DNA from: Podospora pseudoanserina
Taxonomy: Eukaryota > Ascomycota > Sordariomycetes > Sordariales > Podosporaceae
Direction: 5' to 3'
Length of the DNA stretch: 64,000 nt
Assembly: GCF_035222485.1 (NCBI RefSeq)
Contig: NC_085921.1
Location: 5,078,694 to 5,142,693 of the forward strand
This document shows positions 34,073 through 45,220 of this stretch, one piece after another. A program made the translations under genes and the position numbers. The notes below the pieces were generated by a model. The model had not been told where the DNA came from and did no database searches. It saw only the letters and a program-made list of their open reading frames with translations. Within the stretch, counting starts at the first letter, position 1. Every line of letters starts with the position of its first letter.

Positions 34073-34553
34073 TTTCTTTGCAGTCTAGGGAGCTAACTCT
34101 GACCCTGAGTGTTATCAGACTGCAGTGGTGGTCTAGTCTTGTACACGGATGTCCAAGTTTAACATTTCGCGGAGGTGGATCTCCTCGGCTAGCAATATAG
34201 TGTGTTGGTTCAATCTGACTGGCGATCTCAGACTTTTCGTTTGCTGTGAAGCAGGCCAGTCGAGTGCGCTGACGACACTCTTGTGCCAAGCATGGCTGAG
34301 TGATGACAATGAATCAACTCACAGCAACGCTCTGCATCCCCGGTTAAAAGCCCCAGAGACACGTCAAATCTGCCTAATTGGGGTTCAAGGATTGTCGGAT
34401 GCAGAGTTTGGAGCCGTCACAGCCACGGAGGTGAAGCGTCATGGCCAGGGCTATCGGGTACTCGAAATCTTCAGAAGCATTGTAAACGTTGGATTGGCTA
34501 CCCTGCAAATTTACTTTCCTCCACATGGAGATCTCGAGCCCAGAACATGGCGC
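34073..34553. other. Intergenic
   Basis: 481 nt between two minus-strand genes. A plus-strand open frame at 34149-34577 has no recognisable content and overlaps the HET gene end. Confidence 0.5.
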
Positions 34554-36488
34554 TCAATGGAAAGCATAAACACGTAGGCTTGAACCCTTTGGTATTTGAT
34601 TGACAGCCCAGGGGTCGACACCATCAAAGCAGCAGCTGCCAATGACAGCGTAATGCTCTACTCCGACCACCGGTCCGTGCATTGGCAAGCGGTCAAGGTA
34701 CTGAGGGTGCTTCTCACCCGGCTCCTGAAGAGACTGACGGCCGTTCAGTTTGAACATTAGATCCTCATAGATCTCCTTCTCCTCTTCTGGCTCGACCTTG
34801 ACCGGTCGTACTACTAGGGCTACTTGACACCCTAGAATGTTCACAATGCAGTCCTCTTTCTGAGCCTGTGCTGGAACTAATCCAAGCTTTCCGTCATGGG
34901 TTGTAGCAAGTCGACGTCCATCTAAGCTGCTCGCGGTCGCTTTGGGATGTAGGTATGTCCACATGATGTACATGAGATCGTTGCTTTCGCTGGTGACAAA
35001 GATGCGTGGTTTCCCCAGTTGCCCTTCGGTCCATGTTCGAAGAGATTCGATAAACTGTCCATGTTGGTGTGGGGGATCAGTTGAGCATGTTACCGGAAGG
35101 TGCTCAAGAAATCGAGCCCACTCTTCAAACAGCCCCCTGCACAACTCCAGGTGTTCCTCCTCGCGATCTCGAATACTGACCATTGCGTGATGGCCGCTCG
35201 AGTCGCCCCTGTAGTAAACTCCTCCAGTGCTATTGTAGAGAGCGGCAATCTTGCTGACCGTGTCTTGGTAGCTAACCATGCCTTGGAGGTCAAGAGTAGA
35301 CGACATCGGAAACGTAGCACTGACGTCCTTGATGGTGCCCACAGAGTGTCCCACAAGTCCAAGAATATTATGCTTTTCGAGAAAGAGGGTTGGCGCTAAC
35401 AATACCCGCGCATGACTGAGTTTGTTGCTCTTGTACATTGGCGCACAAGGGGATGGCACCATACGCCAGTCAGGAGCCCAGGTTGGTATCTCGCCGTTGG
35501 TCACTCCAGCTTGTTGATCGAGTAGAGCAATAAGGGTCTCCACGTCTTCAGTCTCCAGAATGTAAAACGCCATTCGGGCAAATACATGCCCCAGAGCAGA
35601 ACAGTAATCAACGGGTACGCTTTGTGCAACATTCCACTGGTCAGAGGCAATACCCAGGTGGGCAAACACAAAGTCCCTCGCATCTGTGGCACCCAGACCA
35701 CGTCTTGCTTTGAGAAGAGCGAGCATGTTGCCGGCATTGTTGCCTCCGCCTCCGTTGATGTATGATCGATTCATCCTGTCCAACATCCGCAACGGCTCTT
35801 CCCCATCATCGGGCTTCCCTCTACTCAGAGAGTTTGGACCATTGTGCAAGAGAAGGTGGCAAAAGTCCTTCCAGCGAACACGACGGCGGCCGATTTGGAC
35901 CCAAGGATCGCGAGACAGGATGAGCTCCTGAAAGATCCACACACGAAAGAACCATGGCCTGTTGAGAATCTCAAACCTGGCTGCTTGAACTATTTCGTGT
36001 CGTTGCGATTGGTTCCAGCTGGGGTAGAAATTCATTGAAGAGTGAGGGGCTGACTGAAGCACCCTGTCTGTTTCCGGGGTAGAGGGGCCGAGAAAGATGA
36101 CTGTGTGACCTGCAACCCTGTAGATAAGCCCCATGAGGCCTACTTGGCTATTGCGCTCTGGAATGTTGGTTTGGTCGATGCAAAGGGCATCGGCCCAAAT
36201 TCGGCGTGGGCGGGTGTCATCGCGCAGGTCTCGCAGGGCAGCAGCAAGCGTTGCTGTTATCGTGAAGACATGACCGGAAAGAGTCAGCGTTCCTGTCAGG
36301 GTGGGATCACCCCATACATAAGAGAGGGCCGTATAAGCTTCAATTTGTTCATAGTCACAATCCTCGAGGGTTGTGTGGATGAGCGTGCCGCGCAACTCTT
36401 CATCCTGGTCTTTGGAAGGCTCCAAGATCAGAAGTCGAATAGCATTCGGTGAAGACAAATGCTGATAGCGAAAGGTTCCAGGGTCCAT
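34554..36488 (-). CDS. Heterokaryon incompatibility (HET) domain protein
   Basis: Single exon, 644 residues. The HET domain occupies residues about 48-215: block 1 YTALSYVWGDP (52-62), block 2 RIWADALCIDQTNIPER, then the segment RVAGHTVIFLGP and a Trp/Phe-rich end (NRPWFFRVWIFQEL). HET proteins trigger growth arrest or cell death on fusion of unlike hyphae, often under control of NLR partners. The C-terminal two thirds are typical of stand-alone HET proteins and contain no repeat or NACHT domain. There is no frameshift or stop in the frame, so the gene appears intact. Its subtelomeric position suits the fast turnover of the family. Confidence 0.92.
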   Translation of the reverse strand: MDPGTFRYQHLSSPNAIRLLILEPSKDQDEELRGTLIHTTLEDCDYEQIEAYTALSYVWGDPTLTGTLTLSGHVFTITATLAAALRDLRDDTRPRRIWADALCIDQTNIPERNSQVGLMGLIYRVAGHTVIFLGPSTPETDRVLQSAPHSSMNFYPSWNQSQRHEIVQAARFEILNRPWFFRVWIFQELILSRDPWVQIGRRRVRWKDFCHLLLHNGPNSLSRGKPDDGEEPLRMLDRMNRSYINGGGGNNAGNMLALLKARRGLGATDARDFVFAHLGIASDQWNVAQSVPVDYCSALGHVFARMAFYILETEDVETLIALLDQQAGVTNGEIPTWAPDWRMVPSPCAPMYKSNKLSHARVLLAPTLFLEKHNILGLVGHSVGTIKDVSATFPMSSTLDLQGMVSYQDTVSKIAALYNSTGGVYYRGDSSGHHAMVSIRDREEEHLELCRGLFEEWARFLEHLPVTCSTDPPHQHGQFIESLRTWTEGQLGKPRIFVTSESNDLMYIMWTYLHPKATASSLDGRRLATTHDGKLGLVPAQAQKEDCIVNILGCQVALVVRPVKVEPEEEKEIYEDLMFKLNGRQSLQEPGEKHPQYLDRLPMHGPVVGVEHYAVIGSCCFDGVDPWAVNQIPKGSSLRVYAFH

Positions 36489-36826
36489 ATCTTCAAAATT
36501 GACTGTTGACAGAAGATATACCTCCTCTATAGTAAGTTATCGTATTTGCCCACACTTGGGCGTTGATATCAGGCATCGACGCACTGACGCCTCCTCCCCT
36601 AGTACCCCTACTCGACATGCCCCACCTTAGCGTGGGGTTTCTGCTCCAGCAATAAGATCATGATTTCTGTTTTCACCCTATAAAGATAGTAGATAGCCTC
36701 CCTTTGTGTACCTCACATACCAGTTTACTCTGTATTCATACATGTAGTCAAAAATAACATGAATTTGCACCAATTTCGGTCCCGCGATTCCATGTTGGAG
36801 TACGGAAGTGCCTGTATTGTTCTGCT
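36489..36826. other. Intergenic
   Basis: 338 nt between two minus-strand genes; no recognisable element. Confidence 0.5.
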
Positions 36827-38326
36827 TCACTGTGGCACTTCATGACCAGCCCAGTGACACTCATGGTCTCCCGACCCACAGATCCACCACCGTCTCTTCT
36901 TTTTAGGCAATGGCTTCTCACACGTTGCACAGAGTACTCTCCTGACAAGTGTCTTGGCCAACATATTCTGCTCCCTCTCTTCCCTGATCTCACGTATCCG
37001 GTCTGGCTGCAGTTGGGAGCATCCCTGGCACAGATTTACAGCCTCTTGAATGGTATTTGTTTGTTTGAGAGAACATTTATCATGCTGCAGGGAAAGATTT
37101 GTGGGGTTGAAGGCAGCTGAGAATGCAGCAGGTTTCGAGGACCCTTTCACGAGATAGCAGCTCGTGCAGATGGCGTAGCAACCAGTGATGTGGCATCTCG
37201 TCCGCGGAACAGGGATTCCTTTGACCATCGCCATGCAGTCCTTACGAGTGTCAACGCGCGTGACAAGCCATGCCCTCGGGGTTGACTTACTTTGCAGATG
37301 ATGGCATCACAAGCCCAGCACTGGCTTTTGTTTTCGCCGCAGCATATCTTGGCCAACATCTCGAGATGCTGCGCGATGACGAAGTCTTGCGATTTGTCCT
37401 TGATAACGCTGATCAGATCCGAATAGTGGGGATGCTGTTCAATCTGCTTGGAAATCTCGTCCGTCAGATCTTGATCTCGCTTTTTCACCTTTCCGAGCTC
37501 GATATCTGTTTGTTTTGACGTCTTTCTAACAATACGTATCGTTAGATAGATTGCGTAGCGGATAGCATTAGGAAGGTTAACCCAGGGTAACAACAAAATG
37601 CCTTGAGCAAGGACGAGGACGCTATCATTCGCCATTAGCTCAACTTCAAGTTGTTGTTGGTGACCAGATGACCTTTGCACTTACATTGTCACCGCTGCCA
37701 TGACGTGAATTGCGATACCCCGTCGACAAGCTGTCCAGTTGTCATTGTCTCTGTATGCAACCCTGATTCCCGAAATGAATTTGGAATTTTGATAGGATGG
37801 TTGGCTGCAGTGGTTCATGTTCCAGGGCACGAAGGTGCTACTGACGGCAACCCCAGCTATCAGAGAACCTGCCACCATAAGATCGGTAACAAGAACGTAA
37901 AGGTAGAGGCTGCTCCTTCTTCTCTCTTTTCCTGGTGCCTTTCGCTTGATGCATCCCAGGAGAATCCACATGAGAAATGTCCAAACAGCCGAGAACACGC
38001 CCTATCACTGTTAGATGTATTCTCACGCGTTGCTTTTGCAAGACTGCACGACTATAGCGACTCACGACAATTGCCAAAATACCATAGCTAGCGTTTAGGC
38101 GGTCCAAGTATAATTGAAAGTCTCTGGGATAATGCCGGTTCCGAATTGCAACGTATAATCTTGCTGCCAACGCTGCTGAAATTGTGTAGGGGATTACACT
38201 CAGAAGTCTGAGTGTAGCAAGGGCGGTCCGATTCCGTAGGCCCAGAATTGTAAGAAATAATATGAAGGCTGAAAACACAGAGTGTGCAATGAGGTGATCG
38301 TAGATCACTTGGACTTCTTCAGCCAT
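36827..38326 (-). CDS. Membrane protein with Cys-rich C-terminus (hypothetical)
   Basis: CDS complement(join(36827..37240,37291..37621,37685..38001,38066..38326)), 440 residues. Introns of 50, 63 and 64 nt with GTAAGT/GTGAGT donors; the second acceptor could also be 21 nt upstream (AAG), which would add seven residues in frame. The N-terminal half has about five or six hydrophobic segments, such as SAFILFLTILGL, AVWTFLMWILL, YVLVTDLMVAGSLIAGVAV and VLVLAQGILLLPWV. A charged helical linker follows. The last 170 residues carry clustered cysteines: CCGEN...CWACDAIICKDC, RCHITGCYAICTSCY, NLCQGC, VLCATC. These pairs resemble zinc-binding knuckles facing the cytosol. I do not recognise the family. 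Splicing across the CKDC junction restores a CxxC pair, which supports the model. Confidence 0.7.
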
Positions 38327-38814
38327 GTCGCCGACAAGGTGTCAACAGGTATCATGGAGAAAGAAGTTACATGGCAGAGATTTCTCAACAACACTCTTGT
38401 GGTGTGGTCTGATCTCTTGCGAAAGACGGCAGATATCCGCCAGAGCCTTGTGCGGGGAACTCCAGTCTCTGGGGCTGTGCCAGGTTTCACGACGCCCGGT
38501 TACGCTGCAGGCTCAATTGACGCTTTAGTCACCGATATTCCCTTTCGGGCATCCAGCACACGGCAGCGTGGGAGCAATGCCAGTCCGCCGAATCTGCCCT
38601 GACTTGCGCTATTGCACAATTTCTGGTCAGCTATGTCACTAGTCCTTCAGCCACTGGGCCTTAGGTTTACAATGCCGATCTGGCTTTCACACTCACCCAG
38701 GTTACTACCTGGGTAAGCGTGTCGATCTTGTGATAACGGAGACCTGTACTTTCATTCTCCAACACTCTTCGATACCCTGTGCCTGTCCAAACACCAACTC
38801 GTTGATCCGAGAAA
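38327..38814. other. Divergent promoter region
   Basis: 488 nt between divergent genes. The plus-strand open frame 38282-38602 overlaps the start of the upstream gene and shows no domain. Confidence 0.5.
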
Positions 38815-40332
38815 ATGACGCTCGCCTGTCGAAACACTCAAGAAGTCCTTCATAATGGCAGCAAAGCTGTCCTTCGCATTTGCATCAACAATACAATAAA
38901 CCCACCCTACCAGTCTGCCCGCAACCCTGAAGAGGAACCCGTTATTCCAGACACCGCCGTATTTGACCAAGACAATGCGTCGCTTCCACCAGCCCACGCT
39001 GAACGACTCCCAACCGTCGCTGAGTGCGCCATTCATCTCGAGCTTCTCGAGACGCTCTTTCATCTGCGCCAACAAATTCTTCAATCTGGGGATATCGACA
39101 AAACGATGGGCACAACTCCAAATCGCCAAACAAAGACAGGGTACAACGGTGACACCAAGACGTTTAAAGATGACACTCTTGAGTCACGCAGGCAAACCAA
39201 GTGGCCAAAATTTATCGAGTTTGCCGTCGTTAGGTTTCTGGATTGGCGTGCTCGGCTAGCCAAGGAGGGCGATAAGGGTGATGCGTTTACACTCCCACCG
39301 CTCGATGTCATTATGGTGTGGCACACGTTCCTACTGAACCCGCTGTTGTTCAACAAGCACTGCCGCACCGAGAAGCTTTACGAGTTTCCATTGCCGTGGC
39401 AAGCCATCCACAAGTGCATCAACAACGGGGACTGGTCTTTTGCCCCCCAGGCAGAAGCTGGTGCTGATTCCCTCAGCTTGTTTGAACTCTTTTCCACCTG
39501 GGACTCGTATCTGGCAGACCGAAGAAGCGATGTCAAGTCCAAACTCAACCTTGCGTCGATAGGGACAGACTTGTTCGACACGACCCAGACAGACTCAGCC
39601 TCTAACTTCCCTTCAATTTTGAGCTCTCTAACGTCGTCATCGACCAGAACTCGAAAGCCACAACTTATAACGAGGGAGGATCTGAAGACCCTACCAGCAA
39701 CAAACCCAGTCCGCGCCCACGTTGAGATGTTCCTCTCCGTTGATGCCAACCTCGCTCGAGAGCTCAAGGCTGCAGTATTGCGCCAGAACTCCTTTATCGA
39801 CAAAATGCACTCTCACCTATGGATACGCAGCCCCTCTCTTCAGGACACACTCGCTCGATCACTCTCACGCTACTCACAATTCCTGCTTTTGATGAGGCGA
39901 AACCGTGGAAAGATGATGGTTCCCACGCTTGACATTGATTTAGCATGGCACACACATCAATGTGCGGCATCCGGATATGTCCAAGAGACCAAGAAGAGAG
40001 TGGGGAGGTTCGTCAACCACGATGACAGTATTGGGAAAGGGGACTTGGACACGGGGTCCGGAGAGACTAGACGGCTGTGGCGGCTCCAATTTGGCGGCGA
40101 GTATCATATTTGTGGTTGTTGGGATTGTGAGATGCTGACAAGTGAGATCGAGAAGGAGTTCAAGTACCGTGGTGGAGCCGATGACGAGGATGAAACATAT
40201 CAAATTGACATGCAGGCAGTGGCAGAGAGAGTTGACAACAAGGTAAGGTTTTATCGTGCGGTTGAGGCAGCTAGGAGGAAGGGTCATGCACTTCCGGTCT
40301 CGAGGTCACAAAAACCCGAAAGAGTGTTATAG
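38815..40332 (+). CDS. GRDP-like (glycine-rich domain-containing protein-like) protein
   Basis: Single exon, 505 residues. The paired motif of the GRDP-like family is present twice: LPPLDVIMVWHTFLLNP (Trp169-His170) and VPTLDIDLAWHTHQ (Trp378-His379), each following a long helix. The family is widespread in fungi and plants, where some members are linked to stress responses; no biochemical activity is established. There is no signal peptide and no glycine-rich tail here. The cysteine-bearing stretch HICGCWDCEMLTSEIEKEF near residue 433 is the usual ending of fungal members. The gene converges with the lipase gene, with 33 nt between stop codons, so their transcripts must overlap. Confidence 0.85.
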   Translation: MTLACRNTQEVLHNGSKAVLRICINNTINPPYQSARNPEEEPVIPDTAVFDQDNASLPPAHAERLPTVAECAIHLELLETLFHLRQQILQSGDIDKTMGTTPNRQTKTGYNGDTKTFKDDTLESRRQTKWPKFIEFAVVRFLDWRARLAKEGDKGDAFTLPPLDVIMVWHTFLLNPLLFNKHCRTEKLYEFPLPWQAIHKCINNGDWSFAPQAEAGADSLSLFELFSTWDSYLADRRSDVKSKLNLASIGTDLFDTTQTDSASNFPSILSSLTSSSTRTRKPQLITREDLKTLPATNPVRAHVEMFLSVDANLARELKAAVLRQNSFIDKMHSHLWIRSPSLQDTLARSLSRYSQFLLLMRRNRGKMMVPTLDIDLAWHTHQCAASGYVQETKKRVGRFVNHDDSIGKGDLDTGSGETRRLWRLQFGGEYHICGCWDCEMLTSEIEKEFKYRGGADDEDETYQIDMQAVAERVDNKVRFYRAVEAARRKGHALPVSRSQKPERVL

Positions 40333-40365
40333 AATTTTTGTTTTGGTTTACTTGAGGTATTTCAT

Positions 40366-41932
40366 TCAATTTCTAAATTTTAGTATCGATGTTCCCAGAA
40401 CCAGTTCACCTAAACCTGTGTTCAAGGATGAGGAATTGTCCCAGAACTGCGTCGCCAGCATCTCCATGCGCTCAATGTACGCCTTCCTCCTGTGGGTCGA
40501 AATATCACAGAACAACAACTTTGCAAATTCCTTTGGTGATACCTTGACCGCCTTGAGTGTCGTTACCACGATTGTGGACGCCTGCGAAAGCGCATCGTCC
40601 CCCTGGACGGACGGTAGGTCGACGAGATGCAGCTTGAGCACAACGATGTCTCCCAAAAGATGAAATGTTGGCAAACGGAGTGGCCAGGACTTTGAATCAC
40701 GCTCTGCTGTTGCTGCGGAACTGTTGAAAACCGGTGGCAGACCGTGGCGAGATCGATAAAGGTCGACAACTGACTGGAGATATGGTCCGTCTGCTCGGGA
40801 TATCATGTCGTACTCATTGACTATTGACAGCAACACACCAATGCTGGAACTGTCTTTACAGATGTCAGTGAGGCTAATGCTGGTGACGGGCGGTGACCCG
40901 AAGGTGATGAGGGAAGGTTTGCAGTTGGAAACTGGCACGGCGGTTAGCAAACATTGTGACTGGACTTGCTCTGGGGGTGTCACTTGCTCCATGGGTCGGG
41001 GCTTTGCTGGAATAGAAAGTGGAGAAACACAAGAGATGCTACTGCACCTCCAGCAGAGTGGCCAGTGAAAACGATGTTGCGTATCTTTTCGTCTGCAAGC
41101 AGTTGCTGCCTGATGTCTGCGGTAACGGTGGGTATCATGTCCTGAGCACAGCCGAGGAATCCGGCATGGGACTGGACATTGACCCGCTGTCCCTTTGAAA
41201 GTATCTTCTTGGTTCCGTGTAAGCATGGTGTTAGTCTTGCGGATAGTTGGAACATACGAAAAGTGTGCTGGCATCCTTGGGCTTCCCATTCATGTTCACC
41301 ATGTGGTCCATCACGGTTGCCGTTCCTCGAATGGAGACTACCAACGTTTTCCCACTCCACCCTGGAATCGGGGTGAACGGGATCTTCCACATTGAGTAAG
41401 CCTTGACGGTACCCATCGAGGACGGGCTACGGTGCAGCACAGGTTCGATATCGAACCCCTTGACACCCATTGGTTGTGTCTGATCGTAGACCATAACCGC
41501 ACACTGGCAGGCCGCTCTAATAAGCTCGCCAGTACCCGGAGAGCTGGCTTGTCAGTGGTGACTTTGCTGCTGGCGCTGTTCAACTTACCAGGACCACTCC
41601 TCCCCGGCATTATCCTGCAGGGAGGAGTTTGTATACCTCTCCGCTTGTTGGCAGAGCTGGTCTAGGTGATACTGTAGCTCATCTCCAGGATCGCCTATCA
41701 TTGTGTCAGTACTGGTGCCATAGCTCGAGCCACTATATGGCTTACCTTCATCTCCGAGCCGATCAAACACAAAGTCCAGACCTGCAGTCAGGTCGGCCAC
41801 CGCAGCGCATGCTGCTACGGAGGCTTGCACCGAGGCCAAGTTACAGTCCGACGTTGAAGCCGATGCAGTGACAGTGGACTTTGCAGATGCTTGGATAGTG
41901 CGCCGCGGCAAAGCCTTTCGAATCCACGCCAT
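40366..41932 (-). CDS. Class 3 lipase (alpha/beta hydrolase), cytosolic
   Basis: CDS complement(join(40366..40931,40988..41207,41258..41543,41589..41694,41746..41932)), 454 residues. Four short introns (56, 50, 45 and 51 nt). The first has GTAAGC and TACTGAC; the last begins GCAAGT, a GC-AG intron with GCTAACC as branch, and is the only nearby choice that restores the frame. The nucleophile elbow is FTGHSAGGAVASL (Ser244); upstream GKTLVVSIRGT supplies the oxyanion strand and VQSHAGFLG the lid-proximal segment. LITFGSPPV and VNEYDMISRAD carry the later conserved strands, the latter with the probable catalytic Asp. There is no signal peptide, so the enzyme probably acts inside the cell, as several lipase-like proteins tied to fungal NLR/HET systems do; that link is only inference. 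Confidence 0.85.
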
Positions 41933-42362
41933 GTTGATGCTTGGTGTCTTGCCAGATTCTTGATCAAGCGAGTTTGCACGGGAATCCAATCAGTCAGAAA
42001 ACCAGGGACTTATTAATAACGGCCATTCTCAGATGCATTAGTGCAAGGCATTCATTGCCCGAGATGTATGGAGGGTGGAAAATACCCATGCACAACCGAC
42101 ATAACCAGGGCAGCTACCGACGCCCCGCATCACCCAGCACCATTATCGGTATTCGATTTCGACAAGGCACTCTGCCGTGGCAGTGCATTTCAGCTGAACT
42201 GCGGGGGGGTCACCAGACCACCGAGCTACCAATACAGCAATAGATACACATTCGGACATCAATCCAGTCATACCTAGAGGGCCGAAATACCTCCCTTCAC
42301 CTTGCTTGCTATCGTCTTCAAGGTTGTCTTCTAGGTTCTGAAGCTCATGATATACCTTTACG
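41933..42362. other. Divergent promoter between lipase and the His...Cys/Gly-rich protein gene
   Basis: 430 nt separating oppositely transcribed genes. No strong motif recognised. Confidence 0.5.
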
Positions 42363-45220
42363 ATGACGTCTCTGCTGAGTCGTATACTACCCGCTGCCAC
42401 CCAAAGCGCTTCATCCTCCAGCGGAAGTCATGTCACTGATGCTCCAGAGGTCCCCCGCGTTCAAATTGGGCCCGCGGCAAACCACCTTCGAGATGCCATG
42501 ATGGTCATGTACTGGGCTGGCGTGAGACGAGAATTGCCGCATATCCTCCAGACACTTCGAAAATGGAGGACTCGAGACGAATACTCAACGTCGGTTCACC
42601 CCGACGAAGAGGACCGCTACATTCACGGCTATGAAACCTTTCTTGATCAAGTCAACCACACCTCTCGCGGATTTTCCGACAGGTATCGCAAGCTTCCAAA
42701 GCTCAGAGACCCGGCGGAGGAAAGAGATGTCGATCGAGTGCCGACATACTCGGAAGCGCTTGAGGACCGAGGTTGGGACATTTACTCGGAACTGCAGAGT
42801 TCTTCCATCCGTCGCTCCATAATGATGGACCTACAAGACCGGGAAGTGAAGAGGGAGGACGTGGTACATCGGCGAGCACGGATGCTACTCCAGTCCGCCC
42901 AGTTTCTCGACATGGACAAGATCATCGAGTACCGAGATCCAGAAGCGCTCATTACCTTTTGGAAGCAACCTACGCCCTCACAAGTTACGGTGTCATCCTA
43001 CGACGAAGGACATATGCCGATTCTTGTTCCTCAAGCGTGCGACTCATGCAGCCAGGCAATAAGAGGGTCGATATTTCGAAACATCAAAACAGACCAGATG
43101 ATGTGTGAAGGTTGCTACCGGCGAGACTTTTATGGTCACAAGGACATCACCAAAGTGTATAAACAGTGCTGTCTGCGGAGAGCTGTGTCCGCCGACGATA
43201 GCCAGGAGATCTGCAGCTGCATCGATGTACCACGAAGACACGGTGACGGACAGCTGAGAAATCTGTTCCCTGTGAACAATGATCTTTCCAATCCCGAACA
43301 GCATCTCAACACCGCCGGTGTGCACGGAAAGATTCGGTGTGGGCTTTATGAGTTGACGGATATGGCAGCAGAAGCCAAATTTGCCTCATGCCGCAACAGA
43401 GGGACGAGTCTTACTCTTGGGAAAGCCAAGCGAGAAGGCCGCTACAATCGCCCTCGTCGGGTCAACAACATCAGTGGTGAGAATCCAGAGGGAAAGTTCA
43501 AGACAACCGAGTTTGGAGCGTCATTTGGAACGACCACCAAAGGGACCGAGGACATCCCCTTTTACCTCAATGATATTGTCAATGACTATCCTTATGGAAA
43601 TGTGCACATGGCGTTGAGAATTGGCCCGCTTGTGATTGAGAATGGAGTCAGCAAGTGAGTTACTTAGGGGCTCGTGCTTGGAATGCACCGCTAACAGTTG
43701 GCAGAACACACGGAGGCGTCCTCATCACCAGTCGGGATCCGCCAAACCTCCATGCTCTCCGAGACCCTTCTGAGGACATCCGGCACTCGCTCTTGGTCAC
43801 TGGACAAGCAGACAGAACCCTCTATTCGCAGCAACGTCCCCGAGCTCCCAAGAGATACAAGGCAATGCTTAAACAAGTTGCTGGCGGTGTCTTTTGCGGG
43901 TTTTTTGAGCAAGAGGCAGAGGAACAAATCATTGACACACTGATGAAGGAGAGCCTTCGGCTTGTCGACAACGGAATCAGCGTGACAGAGAAGAACACCT
44001 TGATGGATTCAGCTGTCAACCGGTTGATGGCGCTGCTCAAACCCTACCTGGGACCCCGGATCGAGGTCTACATTGACAGCATCGTTGCCAAATTGCTGGA
44101 CCCAAACGTGAATCTTCGATGGAGCTTCTCAAACAACAACTGTCAGACCTTTGTCGACAACATTATTGACCGGTCGCTCTTTGGTTCGCTGTTTGCTCCG
44201 CATGGACCTAGCAACGTGGAGCAAGAATCAGCCAACATGCCATACCCCCTGTACCTCATGAGCTTTGTCTGCCGACCTGGAGCCTACGTGCCGCAACGCG
44301 CTCGCTCCAAGTACGATGTACCCAACGGCTTGACAGAGGAATATCTCCTCAAGTTTCGGTACGGACGCCATGAAGAGTCCGACATTGCCGATGCTCTCTC
44401 AGAATACTGGTATGACTGGGGTGCTTTTGATGGGCCATTGTACCCCTACCAGGATCTGTTCCCTTGGGACTGCACGGAAGCCTTCAACCGGTATCCTGTG
44501 ACATGTGGTTCGGAGTGCAACATCTCCAAACACGTCTGGGCGTTCCCTTTCGACTCCTGGTCTCTCATCACCCTCCATCTATCCCGACCGAGAAACATGT
44601 ATCCTCACAATGGATTCCCGGCCGACGACTTGGGAACTCCATCCTTGCTGCACAATCCTTTGTCTAATTTGACAAAACTTGGGTCCGCTACCATGTCGGA
44701 CAACTCCTGGTTCAAAAACAGACTTGCCATACTTCTCGCCCAAGATACCCTGCTCTCTGCTGCAGCGGCAATGGCCCGTTGTTCGGCCTTTCGACAATCA
44801 ACGCTCTGGCTTCACAAGCACGCTGATGAGCGAACAGACAGATTGAAATTGGGAGGGATTCACCGAGCTCAGCCGTTTAGCCATCACTTTGAGAAGGGGG
44901 CGTATCACCAGTATTTCATCGCTGGCTGGGCTCACTTGTCGCGACCACTGAAGATTGCCGAGTACGAAAAACTTAGAGACTGGAAAGCTACAAGACAAGA
45001 TGTGGGCAGTTCAGATCACGACAGCGGTGATGGAGGAGGAGGAGGGTGTGGTTTTGCATGCGCAGCTGGTGTAGCGGCGGCTGGAGCGGCATGTACTGGA
45101 GCGGCCGGAGATCTTGGAGATACCTGCGGGAGTGGATGCGTAAGTAGCTGTGGGAGTTCAGGTGGAGGTGATGGAGGTGATGGCGGTGGATGTGGAGGAT
45201 GCGGTGGTTGCGGTGGATGA
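42363..45220 (+). CDS. Large protein with LRAT/PPPDE-like His...Asn-Cys motif and Gly/Cys tail (hypothetical)
   Basis: CDS join(42363..43654,43705..45220), 935 residues; the 50-nt intron has GTGAGT and CTAACAG. Residues 1-210 are helical. Residues about 225-285 hold a treble-clef-like cysteine set (ACDSCSQAI...MCEGCYR...QCCLRR...ICSC). At the exon junction YGNVHMALRIGPLVIENGVS places a His (415) in a strand next to an ENG turn, and FSNNNCQTFVDNII places a Cys (577) after Asn. This order, His first and NCxxF second, resembles permuted papain-like folds such as LRAT, PPPDE or NlpC-type enzymes. The last 60 residues are almost only Gly, Cys, Ala, Ser and Asp, ending GGGCGGCGGCGG. Function unknown; a thiol hydrolase or acyltransferase is a hypothesis. 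Confidence 0.68.

Noticed and set aside
40988-41130. Frameshift pseudogene in the lipase
   Set aside because: A GC-AG intron with strong GCAAGT donor and branch site restores the frame and keeps the conserved segments on both sides.
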